DNA from: Amaranthus tricolor
Lineage: Eukaryota; Streptophyta; Magnoliopsida; Caryophyllales; Amaranthaceae
Length of the DNA stretch: 64,000 nt
Reading direction: 5' to 3'
NCBI RefSeq assembly: GCF_026212465.1
Contig: NC_080060.1
Location: 191,501 to 255,500, forward strand
Every line of letters starts with the position of its first letter. The first letter of the stretch is position 1. Under the pieces are notes generated by a model, which had not been told where the DNA came from, did not search any database, and worked only from the letters and a program-made list of their open reading frames with translations. Shown here in pieces: positions 50,280-63,843 of this stretch. Both the position numbers and the translations under genes were made by a program.

Positions 50280-51304
50280 CTCTTGGAATGGCTTAAACCC
50301 ATTAGTCTAAATTAAACTCATGTATACTTAACTATTACACACTATATAAATTATATTAAACAGTTAATCCATATATAGCTCCTTAATCCAATTCCAAGAT
50401 CGAGTATTTTGAAATTTGTTTTGAGTTCTTTGAAGTAATTTAAAGCCGTATTAGTATATGAGCTAATTAAGGTAATGAAGTGCATCTAAGGAAGGTGGGT
50501 TATTATATTGCATGCAAGATCTCCAATTAATTAGAATGGCAATTAAAAAAACATGATGATGATGATGATGATAATAATAGTGTGAATGGGAGCTTGTTTA
50601 AGTCAAAAAGGGAGTACATAATATAATAGCATGCCTAACTAAGTGGAGTATTATGAGTTCTTGTATTTTTGCTTTCATTCGATTTACTCTTACATATATA
50701 CGCTTGTGTTAGTGCTTTCTAATTATTAATTAATACACAAATTTCATGCATGAAAGTTGTTTATTATTATGTAGTGCTTCACATTTGACAACAGATATTT
50801 GGTATATGTGTATATTTGGACTTGGTGCAGCTTTTTCTACTCCACCAAATTAAACATGATAATGATGAGATCAACTATATCCATATAACTATATCCTTAA
50901 GTTTATTGATCCACCTATTTATTTAGTTGCTAATTAGAGATTAAAAAAATCACAAATAGAGTAATTTATGATAGAAAATTAATTTTACTAATTTATAAGT
51001 TAGTACTAAATTTTCCATTTATGCCATAAACTTATTAAATTAGTTTATAGACATTATAACAAAGGGACATAGGCCAAATGGTGGTCTAGACTTACTTTAA
51101 ACCTATTAATTAGATTTAGAGTTTGAAACATAAGAAGCAGAAAGAGAAAGCTAGAATATGAAAAAGGGAAAGCAAGAATATGAAAAAGGGAAAGTAAGGG
51201 GTGGATGAAAAACATTTGATTAACATTCACTTTAAAACCTGATTGTTGGTGCAAAATTAATTTGATTAAATTAAATATCTTGACCAAATGGTCCTATATA
51301 TACA
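50280..51304. other. Dof 3' flank, no gene seen
   Basis: AT-rich 3' flank with a short (ATG)n run at about 50550. No ORF of interest. Confidence 0.55.
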
Positions 51305-51554
51305 CTTCCTCCTTTCCATATTAATTGCAACAAAATGTACTATTTATTCATCACTCTTAATTTGTGATTAGTTTTTAATTTATAGGTTAAAATATAGTCA
51401 AGTGAGATCTAATCTAATTCGTCTCATTGCAAATATTATTAATATCAAATTTTAATAATTTTTTATTATACCTAATTAGAGATACTAAGGATTGAATTAA
51501 CGCATTGGACAGCGTAAAAAAGCAAATGTTGCAAGTAAATTAAAACGGAGGAAG
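51305..51554. mobile_element. Stowaway-type MITE (250 bp)
   Basis: Left end CTTCCTCCTTTCCATATTAA, right end (complement) CTTCCTCCGTTTTAATTTAC, TA on the right. Forward core AAAATATAGTCAAGTGAGAT then CTAATTCGTCTCATTGC, and GCATTGGACAGCGTAAAAAA. Confidence 0.8.
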
Positions 51555-51585
51555 TATGATGATATCGATTCTAAACCAAATATAG

Positions 51586-52141
51586 TGTTGATAATTGGTG
51601 ACTCGATTCGAGTCTTAATCGTGGTTGTAGATGAGTTGAAGAAGAACGAGTGAAGGTAGAGGTCAAAGACTTACCGACGAGTCGTCGCTTCTAGAGTAGA
51701 GAAAGTTTGCCACGAGTCATGGCTTTTTGGGGGACGACTCATCGCTTTTTGCAATGAGTCATTGCTTACTGGAGATGACTCGTCGCTTTTGACGGTTATA
51801 CGTTTTCTCTTATTTGCTCGTGGGTTTTGGACAGTTATTTGAGTTTTTTGGAGCCCAAGTATCTTTTAGTTAGGTTTTAGTATATATATCTCCTTCTATT
51901 AGTGCTAGGGTTTCATTATTTACAAATAGAGAGATCACAAGAGAGCCATTGTAATTTGTGAGTGAAATTCTTGATTCATCTTGTAATTCTTTCCGATCAT
52001 AGTGAAATTATTTGATCTCGTGCTGGTGGACGTAGCTATCACATTGGTAGTTAACCACGTTAAATCTATTGTGTCATTTTCTTATTGTTTGCATTAAATT
52101 TTTTTATTGTTCATCGATCTTAGTTCTTGTGTCGCACAACA
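51586..52141 (+). mobile_element. Solo LTR (copia-like), 556 bp
   Basis: TGTTG...CAACA ends with a perfect 5-bp duplication TATAG (51581-51585, 52142-52146). The plus strand has a promoter-like TATATATATC, GAGCCATTGTAATTTGTGAG, and GGTGGACGTAGC with AACCACGTTAAATC near the 3' end, a typical copia LTR tail. The U3-like part contains four diverged GACTCGTCGCTTTT-type units. No internal region remains. Confidence 0.88.
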
Positions 52142-52146
52142 TATAG

Positions 52147-52909
52147 CATGAGTAAGGTTGGGTTTAAAGGTTCAAAAGACAAGTCTAGCTAGCTGCTTCC
52201 ACTTTAAATCATAATCATTTAGAACCAAAATATGAAGTACTTCTACTATGTTTCTCTTTTTGATTTTTGGAAGTTTAATTTTACTTCTACTAATTACTAC
52301 CACTTGGGATTATTTAATTTAACTCCACTTTATTGAACAAACCAAACAATGATGGAACCTGAATATTTCTCTAGCAGTGTCTTCCACCAGTAAATTCAAA
52401 ACAATATATAAAAGTTCTTTGTTAAAATTATTTTTATAATTCTTAGTAAGAGAATTAGACAAATTAAACATGTGTATGTTTGAGACCAGGAGAGTGATTG
52501 AGAATGTGGATATATCGCTCATAACAGGAATGTCAGGTTATAAACAAATTACAAATATAGTAACATCAGTAATATGCTTCTTAAAGATAACATATAAATT
52601 GTATCGTTTAATTAGTTTCATGATTTGTGCTCAAGAGGGATCGTAGTTGGAGTCTCTGAATGAGATGATGTTTATCATAAAAATTTGCATATTAATTTTC
52701 ATAATGTGAAATTTATTATATAATAATAAAATACATGTAAAATAAAATGCTCAGAGTTTAGAATTTTGTATTACTCTCCAAGTTGTTGAATATTTTTGAC
52801 CACCAAGAAGTGAGTTTATCAATTAAAATTATTGCCTAGACAGCTACGACTGATGAAAAGTTATATTTAAGCCAGCAAGAATGATGGATGAATATTTTAA
52901 AAAAAAAAA
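52147..52909. other. Intergenic, no gene seen
   Basis: AT-rich; no gene or repeat recognised. The A-run at 52899-52909 is the terminator of the tRNA gene on the minus strand. Confidence 0.55.
52899..52909 (-). terminator. Pol III terminator of tRNA-Pro
   Basis: Eleven T on the minus strand directly after the tRNA 3' end. Confidence 0.85.
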
Positions 52910-52981
52910 GGGGCGTTCCGAGAATCGAACTCGGGACCTCTCGCACCCAAAGCGAGAATCATACCACTAGACCAAACGCCC
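52910..52981 (-). tRNA. tRNA-Pro (anticodon UGG)
   Basis: The minus strand folds into a full cloverleaf. Acceptor stem GGGCGTT/AACGCCC with discriminator C; D arm with GGTCTAGTGGT (A box); anticodon stem CTCGC/GCGAG around TTTGGGT (anticodon TGG); T arm CCGAG-TTCGATT-CTCGG (B box). No intron, no encoded CCA. A run of T follows on the minus strand (complement of 52899-52909), the expected RNA polymerase III terminator. Confidence 0.97.
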
Positions 52982-53264
52982 TTGTTGTTGTGTAGTGAAA
53001 TATCTTAAGACTAAATACAGGAATCCTAATTTGTAACTATTTGCAGTTGTTCCCAAAATGACACATTCGGATAACATTTTTTGGTCTTTGGTATTACATT
53101 ACATGAAATCAAACCAAATAGAAATCCAACATCCAAACTTGAAACTATTTGAAAGAAGTTCTGCATTACATTACATGAAATCAAACCATCTGTATTCTGT
53201 ACATAGAATATATTGAAACTCTGTTATTAATTATTTGTAAATGAATTTCATTTTAACAAAACTC

Positions 53265-56200
53265 TTAGTTTGATGGCTCAAATCTGCAGACACAGTCGTA
53301 TATGTTTCCATTAAGCAACTTCTCTGCTAATCTCTGGTTCTTCACCATTGCCAGCTGCAAATTGTTATTTCAGACGTCAAATTAAACATTGAATGAAGCA
53401 AAGCAACGAATACGATAAAGGGTAACACTACTCACTACTCACCTTTAAAACATCACATTTAAACTTTGCATTGAAATTGGTATGAATTGCTCTACCCATG
53501 CCTTCCAATATTATCTGCATTGCATTTGCATACATCACATTTTTGTACCATTTCTCTTTGCAATTAACAAAGCAACAACGTACCAAATCGGCATCTTTAG
53601 CAGCCGCTGCTAACTCAGAGCTGACTTGCCGTAAGTCAATACACGGACTACCGCATCCATTCTCAACAACCATGAGTGGCACTGAAGGACATTCTTCTTT
53701 TGAACTGTCTTGGATATTTATCATTGCGTCCACAAGAAGACCACCAGCTTCAGCTGCTCTTCGCAGGATATCACAGTTCTGACAAATGAACAATCAACTA
53801 TTTTTAGATTAGGAGTAAGGACACATCCAGCCCCTTTTATTTGCTCATAAAAATGCATATTAACACAAACAATAAACAAATTCTGTATTTCTTCTAATCC
53901 AGCCGACCAGCCCCTTTTATTTGGGAGCAAGTAGCGACACAATTTGTAAGGACTTGAAGAAAATAAAGATGAATGAATACACACCTTTGCTGCCTCTGCA
54001 ACAATGTCAGGAAGCTCCATTGCAGTAACATCGTTCAATGCGGGAAGCGAGTTTGCTACGAGAACAACCTGCAATAAAATCACCACATCAATTAAGTACA
54101 TTCATAACCCACAGCAAAGTTTGTATTAATTCTCTGTTCGCTTTCAAATACGTTCAGATGTCCACAGTACCAAAACCACCAGTAATCACTTCAAATTACT
54201 ATGTGTAGCATATCTTTTGTTCACTAATGTCAGTTTGCATCTAGTTGATTTTCATGCATATAAAGTCCAAAGCAACAACACCCAACAACAAATCAGAGAG
54301 AAAAGGAATAAACAAAACACCCCAAAGAGCTAGGAAACAACCTCAGGGAAATATCGGGAAAGGAAATGGATATTTTGTTTCATAAAACCAGACTCACCTC
54401 AGTTCCACACCGAAGAAGCTCTCTAGCAAGTGGAAGCATTCCTAATACAACGTCAGCACCTGAATTATCCACAAAAAGCAACGCTCGTTTATGTGCTGAT
54501 GGCTTCTTGCCATCAGATCCAAGCATTTTCTCCTTAAATATGTCATAATCATCCACCTGATGCACAAGCTCAAATGAGCAACTGTCTTAATTTCAAAGTA
54601 TATTATATTAGTACTTAATAGTAGTTACTACTTAGACATTGAACTGTCACTAATGATATATACTAATGACCTCTGTCTGTTTGTATCAAATGGCAATTAT
54701 TAATAATGAAAATTTGATATTTTGCTAAAAAGTTCACTTGATAATCATGTTTGTCCTACACTAGCTTTCTTTTTTCTTCAAAAAATTCATTCTCATCCAC
54801 TACCTTTTCGAAATGTAGTATTTGGTGGTAATGAAAAATTTTGAAGAAAAAACATCATCATGACAATGATGAGGCCTTCATTACCATGGGATAATATGGC
54901 ACATCTCATCAAAATCAACACAAAAAATCATTCTTATTACTGCCATTCAATACCATTAACCAAACGGGACGTAAGAGTGAGATGATTTCACTATTTGCCA
55001 TGATGTTTAACTTTGCCACTGAAAAGAAACACAATCAAAAAGTCAAAACACTTAACCCGCCATGGTCTTTGCATCTTTTTGCGACTCATCCTGTAAATCT
55101 CAATAATTGTCCCTTTGTGATAAAGCTCCACACAAGCACGGGATCCCCAGTCAAAAATGTTTGCTGCTAGCACACCCTCAATCAAAGTAAACAATCTAGC
55201 CTCCTGAACAAATAATGAAATCAGGTCATGTTGCATGGATGCGTTCATTGTGTTGAAGAGATGTGAGATCACATACATACCTCGGTCATGCTATCAAGCT
55301 CCATTAGAAGGTCAGGTAAAACAGCAAGGGAAGCCTCATTTTCTCTGACACGTGATTGAATAAAAATTTCAAATAATGGTTAACGAGAGTACATCTCACA
55401 TCGGCCTCCAAATCATCGAGTACCATACCTTTGTTTTATGCTTCTATATGCATCAGTAAACTGAAATTCCCTCAAGCACTCCTCCCTTAGTTCCAGTAGA
55501 TTGGCCAGCCCTAACTTCCCATAAGCAGCAGGCTCTTCCATCAACCTTGGTAAGGAGTTAAAATCAAAATTTCATGAATTTTAATCCCAAGGAAAAAATT
55601 CTCCTTCGATGTACAGGTTGGTGAAGTTCTTAAGAACCACACTCATCATTTAATTGAAGCCAGTTGGCATGTTAAAAAGGTCTTCAGGTCTGTAGTAAGG
55701 CAGTAAAGGTTCTTTGAGATTCCAAAGCAAACCCATTTGCAGATAAAATGGTTTCAAACACAAGTCAATGTTTCCAACAGTCGGAAGCATTTCCTGCTGT
55801 TAATTATGATATTTAATAAATATACTTTATTTAATTGGTTGTGCATCACCCAAGAAGGGTGAATGCTGATATCATCATCACTAGCATAACAGAACTTGGG
55901 ATCTCCAACATTAAAGGCTTAATCAGAAGTATAAGAGTGCACTTATATAGAAGTATAAGAGTGCACTGAGATATGTACCTGGCCAAGTGCGCAGAAAATG
56001 CACGAGCAAAAGCATCACCCCTCCTTTTAGCATCATCAGTTCCTCCTTCACTAGCCACAGCCTATGAATGTACAACCAAAAATTGATTCCTCATACCAGT
56101 AAATTACAACACAAGTAAAGAAATATTAACTATAAACCTTTACCTTGTCCACAAGATCAGGCAAATGTTCAGACAACACAGTAAGCCAATACCTATGATA

Positions 56201-59200
56201 CAAACAATAAAGAGTACTATTAGCGTACGAGACATTTTAATGGTTGACGCTTTAAATATCCTAGTTGAAACCAAGTAATAAAAAAAAATAGAAGTATGTG
56301 ACTTACTCTAGCTCACCAGGGTCTGATAAATCAATAGTGTTAGGTTCATATCTGCGCAAAATAAATATTATCTTTAGCGCAAGTAATCAATAAATGTTGA
56401 CGAGAATTACAATTCCTTTCCAGGAGATATAAACTCCTTTTTCAAAACAGCTCGAAACTATTGTTAAAATAGCATTTAAGGAATAATCTTCAAAATCATA
56501 GTGCAAAGAAAGAGATGATTTTAGACCACTCAAAATTGATTCCCATGTTATTCTGCAGAAATATATGAGACAACATTAACAAAGTGCCAGATAAGATGGT
56601 TGAAGAGTGTTCCTACGTTTTTGGGTCAGCCAGCAAAGGAAACACCTCCAGAGTAGGAACGAGGTGCAAAACCCCAACATTTAAGCTGCTTGCATCAGAA
56701 CGCAAAGTATCTCCTCTTGATAAAGGGACATCAAAGCCCCCAAGTCCAGTTGTTGCAGGAGAGGTCATCGGAACAGGAGCAATTATTTTCATTCCTTTTT
56801 GTACAAATTTTTCCATCCATGATATCTGCAATTTTGAAGCCCAAAGACTTGTCTTAGAAGCTATGTTAAAAAACAATTACTTTCTTAGTTGAGGTTTTAT
56901 TTTTACTTCCTTTCCAAGAGACCATCAAAGGCATGGCGGTAGTCATGTGGAAAAGGAGGATAAAAACTAGATGAGTTCAAGATGCTTTACTGATACTAAA
57001 TACAACTAAATAGTCTCAAGGGTTAGATATGCAAAAAATTAGCAATTATGAATATCTTGTCATCCTACACATTTACTAGATTCTGCCTTGAAATAGACTC
57101 CATTAATGTACAAAATACATGTAGAACAGAAGCTTTATATTATCCATTAGAACACTCCAATCCACTGCAAAATATTAAGTAGAAATGTAAATGTTATTGT
57201 ATTAGTGAAATTCAAAAATACATTGATCATGATACAAGCTTTCGAGAGGCTTGCAATCTTTCAAGAATGAGTTTAGGACTCAAGTAAAAGTGTGTACAAA
57301 ATATTCTGATATCTATCTCTAGTCTCCCTTTCTTATTTATACTTGTTTTCCTTTCCCCTAATATTATAACTAATACTAAAATACCTACAGTAGACATTGA
57401 TATGACACTTTATCACACCTATTCTCATCTAGTTACATATAAAATTGCGAAGAAATTACAGTTCAAATTCATTACCAAGTACAAATAGCACACAGTTTAC
57501 TATCGGCATGTGGCTTGAAACATGGACTACTTTGACAGAACACTTCGATCACATAATAATTCTATGAAAATATGAACTTACATATTCTTTCAGTTGGTGA
57601 ACATCAATAATTTCAGGAAGTAATTAACAATCAAAATAGATATACGTTGATAAGGGAATAATTTGTGCAAGTATTAACTATGAAGTTTATTTATTATAGT
57701 TACCCACTCCTATGTCCTAACTAGTTCTTCATAATACACATTCTGATATCAAAGTTTTTCTTTGACGTTGTTTGCAGTCGTCATACTTATAAAAGAATAT
57801 AAATCAGCTTAGATAAGTTTGAAGCAAATAACAGAATCAAATATTAAAATTAGCTTCGAATGGGTTGACAACTTCAGCCTTGATCTCCGTGTCGTACAAA
57901 TAGTTTACTGTAAAAATCATTTTTAACGACTTTCTATCGGTTAAACATCATTTTTCTTTACAACAAAGTAAAAATAAGAAGAGAACATGTCTTTCCTGTC
58001 ATGCAGGATATAGATGAATAGATCACAATCCAATTTATGTCCTGCACCTTCCATGTTTTGATATGTCATTGACTTAGCATAATTGATTTAAGTTAGTGAT
58101 GAATGCAAATGATTGCGCAGAAAGAGTTAACCTAGGATGACACTCAAACGGACAAATTTAGCTGTCTCGCAATACCTTCAGGCTGCACCGCCTTAGCAAA
58201 AATGGGGGTTGAGAATGCTGGCATCACACATGTTATTAGCTAACAGGCTTTACCTTGATGAGTAGATAGGCACAATGCATGAAAAAAACCACAGTTTTCT
58301 CATCTATAACCATCAAAACCCAAAGTATTAATGGCATTTTTACCTTCTCATTAAGATCTCCCAAAGGTGGGCCATGTATCTTTCCCCCGACATATGGTGC
58401 ACCCATAGGGAACCGTTCCACCATTTGATGGACCATCACATCGTCAAGACCATGTTTTTCATAACTCATAAATGCACCCAAAGCTCCAAGAAAGCCTTCA
58501 TGCCGCAAAAACATCGCTCTGGCTTCCCCTTTGGACCTAGATAAAGATCATATACAGGAACAAACGTTGAGGACCAAACAGTGAGTCTTCATTCAACTAG
58601 TTGGCCAAGTTGAATGGCCCATGTAGACTATCATCATTCTCAAATCTGATCTAACAAACCGATATTAATTATTACCAGAATTGCACAGCAAAAGAGATGG
58701 TGTCCATTGTGTAGGCATGGCCTCTGATAAAAAATCCTCCAAAGAATATGGTTTTAAGGCCAAAACGGAGAGCATTTAAATAGGCTATCTGAAAATAATC
58801 CAACATAGAAGAATGAAAATTATTTCTTCCAATAAAGTAAAAATTTAGGCATAGGGATATACAGTTGTGTCAAATTGGAATCATACGAAAAAACCCATAT
58901 ATATGACTATATGAGTATTATACGGTGAAACCTGATCGAATACAACTACGTTTATTCATCAACAAAGAAACTGATTAGGAAACACCCCTAAAAAAATCCA
59001 GTATTATACGGATAAAGCATGAGATGGTATTTCTTGTCAAATCACCATCGAAAGAATTTTGAATGTCATAAATTTTCAAAAACACGGGTTACTTCTATTG
59101 TTGAGCTATTATCATGCTTTTCTTCTAAATCATACTGGTCAGTGGTTATGGAAGAGCAAACTTCTATTTATTTTTTACCAAAAATTTTTGCAATAACCTC

Positions 59201-62200
59201 TATGGACTATTGTCCCCTTCAAGTAATAGAAGAATTGATCACGTAGACACAAAGGCTGTGTACAGGTGTCACTTCTATACACGAGGAGTCAAGCGCTAGA
59301 AAAATTATCCCCATAAGCTATCATAAGAAAAAGTGACTCAATCAATAGTAATTGATCTAGAAAAGAATGAAAACTGTGACAATTACTATAAGCCAAGGAA
59401 CCAGGCTACTGTCAACCTGTCTATCACATAGTATTAAATAGATATTGCTCATTCCCATCATATAGTTTACCTGGCAAGTGCCACTAATCCAACAATTTGA
59501 AAAATCTATGAGAAGAGAAACATTATCATTTTCAGTTCTAGAAAAGTTTACAACACCGACACCATATCATATCTCCAGTATACCTGTCCAATGTTGTATG
59601 AAATCATTCGAAGGAGTGAAAGGGAAATATCTTCAGGTCTATAATTTTCAAGCTCCTTGTTTTCAGAAATGGTCTTGCCAAAACTAGAAGCAATGGTTGA
59701 TGCAGATAGACCAATCTGTGAACATTAGAAGTAAACATAGAGCATAATTACAAGCGATAAGAATGCACATCAAAAAGGTACCAAAGAACTTAAAACAACC
59801 TTGGAATAATCCAGACCGCCATAAATATCTCCAACAAGCAAGTCTATGGTTCTATTATCTCCACGTTGGCTCAACTCTAAAAGTTCATCAAAGCTGCATG
59901 AGGGAACATGGGGTAAGGCTTAGTAAAATTTTAGAAAGGGACAAAACTCGAGAAGGGACATAAAAAATACACCCAATATGACCTCTTGCACTTGGTCAAG
60001 AGCTTTCCTAGACCCCAATATGTACCACCTCCAACATTAGTACCACTTACGCGCTCAAACTTCCCATCCCCATCAACCTATATCAATTGCGAGTTCAAGC
60101 ACAACATCATTATCAGACATTGAACAATAAATAAAAAATAGCTGTAACTAAAAAACATTTATATTTCTGTGGAGAAGGGAAGTGTAAAAAAGAATTACCT
60201 TTATCATACTAACACCAGATCCAATGTTTACAAGGAGGTAAGGGAATAGATCATTTTGATCAATCTGCACAAATTCTTTCTGACCCTCTATATGTGTGAA
60301 AGCCTCATGACGAATAGCCTATTCAGGAAATCAAATGATACTCAGAGCATGCTTGGATTGAGTGTAAATATTTAAGGGGGAAATAAAGTCAAACTAATGA
60401 AATGAAAGCAAATAGAGATGCATTTAAAGTAGTTGAGATAGTTGTGAAGAAGGTAAAATGAGCATGAAATAAAAATAATAATGGAAAAAGAAGATGATTT
60501 CCTCTACTATAGAGGTAATACATTCCCCCACCCTCCCCTAGGATAAATATTTACCCCACAAAATGAGAGCTCCCTTCATTTTTCATCACTTTGCGACCAT
60601 TCTTCCACCACTACAACAATCAAATTTCACTAATTTCTCATTTATCAACTTCATTTTCTTACTTTGACTTTTTTTCAACCCTTAAGTATTTACACCCAAT
60701 CCAAGCATGCCATCAGGGCATTTCCTCTTAAAATTTGATAGCATCATATTAAAAGCAACCACTATAAAATTTAAAATTCGTTTTCTTTAATTGTTAGGCA
60801 TGCGTATTGTACTAATAATAATGCATAACAAACCTAATCTTAAATCTTACAAGGAATATGATGACTATCCTAATTCAAACTAAGTATTCTAAGATAAACT
60901 AGGATCTGATAATTAAAACTCAGAGAAAGTAAACTTACATAGCCTATTTAATTAAAAAATAATAATAATAAATCAAAATACATTAACCCTCACTTAAGAG
61001 TAAGGAAAAACCATGTGATTGACATACTGAAACAATTAAAGATAGCATAAGAAGATGGTGATTCGAATTATATGATTATTGGGAACCAAATTATTTCAGA
61101 AACAATATAATTTATTACAAAATTAAGGAAATCAATAGCTGGATGATATTACTAACTGCATATAACCAAAGTCTGCAACCATAATATTTATTTATTCAAA
61201 TACTACTAGTTGAGAAAGCTATCTAAACCATTTGAACATGCTAACACAAAAGATAACATCCATTGTCCAAACCAATAAAAACACTTTACCCAAAAAAAAG
61301 TGTTGACCCAATTTCTTCCATTGTCCAATACCCAAAAACCACAATACAGAACAAAAGAAGCTGTTTGAGCTAGCTATCTAAACCAATTAGAACATGCCAA
61401 GATAAAAGACAACATCCCTCACTCATTTTTATCAATTGATGTTGTTTATTATATTCATAATCAAAACAAAAGGCAAAAGAACTATCAGAGCAGTATAAAA
61501 GGAAAAAAAATGAAGGAATTACATGTTCACCTTGAGCAAAAAATTCGCACCAGCTACAAGACAATTCATTTCATCCTCCTTGTCAAGACTAACACCAAGT
61601 CTTTCTTTAAAAAGATCTGCAAATTTGTACGCTCCACCTCCTGTGGCCTTCACTCAAATCCAAGAAAATAAGAGACAAAATGTGTACAAACATCACTAAT
61701 GCATAAATGAAGAGCCAAAAAAATACTAAGTGGGGTATATGCACATTATATGCTGATAAATATTGAGAATCCAAGTTGGCAAGCATCTTGCATTTGTATA
61801 TGAAAGGCTTACAGAACTAAAGAAAGATATATGAGATTCAATTCTGAATAAAATCATAACTTCACCACTCAAGCCCCCCCCCCCCCCTCAAAGCAAGAAA
61901 ATACATGTATGTGGACATAAAATGTAGCGTCCAGCAAAGTGTGTATGCAATAGTCTCCCCTTAAAAATTAATACAAGTAAATGCAAGTAAGCAAAATCAT
62001 ATCAAGTGATAATCCTCTGAGACGGTTCCGATGATTAAGACGAGATATCAAAAACCAGTTACCTTGACTACGACATTTTCATTTGACAATGCATCAGAAG
62101 GCCAACGAGCCACCATCCCTGCATCATAAGTGAATTTTATTTTGGTAGCAAGTGTATATAATAGAAATTTCACAACAGCTACACCAGAATCCAGAGGAAA

Positions 62201-63843
62201 TAGTGATATACAGTCATGTAACCTAGTATTACTAATGCAACATTTTTGCAGACTTCTCATAAACAAATTAAAAAAGGGCCGTCTCACTTGAGAAAAAGGC
62301 ATACCTCCACAATGTAGTTGCTTTGACTTGATGAAGTCCAAACAATCATTTATCTTGGTAGTTTCAAACTTAACAAAATGGAGTCTGCCACCAAGTACTG
62401 GATAGCTTCTCCACGTACCATTGGAAATACCAAATCTTTGCTTCAATGACCTCTTTCGCTTATCTTCAACAGACTTATCCTCATGTCTTGAAAAATAGAC
62501 AAGCTTGATGAGGGATCCTAGCACATAGATAGAAAGACGTATTTCCAATTGTGTCATGGCAGGAATTACTACCTTGAACATAATAAAAAGTGACAAAAAG
62601 GAGCAGGTTCGATCTGACTTTAGCAACATGGTAGCGAAACACGACCAATATATGTTTCTAAATCAAACATTATTAAACAGCCATTTGTCATTACCACAAT
62701 GCTGAGTGGCTCCCGCTTAGGCGGGATATCGGGATTGGATGTTCACATTACCCTTGTAATAACAATTAACGAAGATGTTTCCAAATGACTATCGTAATAA
62801 ATCAAACTTTATCAAAGTAGCAGCAAGATTGCATGCTCACAATACTGTACTAAGACATAAACAAGTCTTTTAGACTTAGATGTCTTCCCAATGCACCTTA
62901 TTTCCCACAAAGCCAGATAAAATCCATACTACATTTTCGCACAAACAACAAATTCAACATACAAAGTACAAACAGATGACCCTAGTTAGATAACACTCAC
63001 ATCAAGTGTTATATCTATGTTTCTCATTCACACCTCAACCTCCACTTCCCTTGCATATACTATACAACAGATCTCATCACACTTCATTAATGACCAAATT
63101 AGTAGTATTAGGATTTGGGACATTCAACAAGAATTATCAGCACAAAGTAGCACTCTAAGAGTGACCTCTGAGCATGGTGCATAATTGATTCTAACATTAT
63201 CCCTAACCACTTCAGCATAAAAAGAGAAGCTCAATAAATCCAATCAAATAAAAGAAAAACACATTTGCAAAAACCCAACTCAAAATTCAAAGTTACAAAC
63301 TTTCATATCAGACAATCAAAACCTAGTCATCAAAACAATGAAATGCCAGTAAACTAACCAAAATTAACCTAAATAAGTCAAAATTCAAACATAACAGTTA
63401 ACACCATAATAAAATTTGCAAAAACCCAACTCAAAATTCACAAAATTACAAACTTTCTCAGCACAAATCAAACCCAATCAACAAAAACTATAAACTAACC
63501 AAAATCAACAAAAAAAAAGTCAAAAAAAAAAAAAAATCACGCACAACATCAAAAAAAAGATGAGAAATTCACCTCCAATATCCAAAGCCAAATGAGAAAT
63601 ATCATCAGATTGATTAGGGAGCAAAATAGTTGGGTCTCTTTCCTCAGTATTCCCTTGAATAGCAGCACCACTAACATCAAGTTGTGGTCTTGAACTTGAC
63701 CTGTGAATTGAATTACCAGTAGCAGGAGCCATTTCTTTTTCTCTATCCTCTAATTTTCTGTCTTCTTGTAATTTAGTAGTAGTATCATTTTCTGAATTTA
63801 TTTCGTGAATTCCAAGAATTGGGTCTTTAGGTAAACCAGCCAT
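53265..63843 (-). CDS. PANK2: Pantothenate kinase 2 fused to a DUF89 phosphatase domain
   Basis: Twenty-two exons give 905 codons in frame: 63843-63573, 62517-62305, 62118-62063, 61647-61531, 60318-60199, 60077-59983, 59893-59800, 59715-59584, 58788-58676, 58536-58344, 56825-56617, 56351-56307, 56192-56144, 56061-55979, 55545-55429, 55344-55281, 55203-55057, 54556-54398, 54068-53985, 53778-53584, 53514-53443, 53354-53265. All introns are GT-AG. The kinase part (about residues 85-450) has [37 protein letters not shown] and [17 protein letters not shown]206 (DEMNCL) and R268, the positions lost in inactive animal PANK4, are kept, so kinase activity is expected: ATP plus pantothenate to phosphopantothenate, first step of CoA synthesis. 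The C-terminal DUF89 part (about 590-890) has [31 protein letters not shown] and [13 protein letters not shown]; in plant PANK2 it hydrolyses 4'-phosphopantetheine and damaged forms. A 74-residue polar N-terminus precedes the kinase. Length is close to Arabidopsis PANK2. Confidence 0.96.
56826..58343 (-). other. Longest PANK2 intron (between exons 10 and 11), 1518 bp
   Basis: GT-AG intron with no internal ORF of note. A segment at about 57207-57470 has LTR-like features (TATAAATAAG on minus) but no target duplication was found. Confidence 0.7.
60347..60710. mobile_element. MITE in PANK2 intron 5'-flanking exon 5
   Basis: GCATGCTTGGATTGAGTGTA and AATATTTAAGGG on the left pair with CCCTTAAGTATT and TACACCCAATCCAAGCATGC on the right, bounding 364 bp without coding capacity. 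It lies in the 1.2-kb intron between exon 4 (ends 61531) and exon 5 (starts 60318), only about 30 bp from exon 5. Target duplication unresolved. Confidence 0.75.

Noticed and set aside
57207..57470. Possible solo LTR in the longest PANK2 intron
   Set aside because: It has a minus-strand TATAAATAAG and an LTR-like look, but I found no TG...CA pair with a matching 5-bp duplication.
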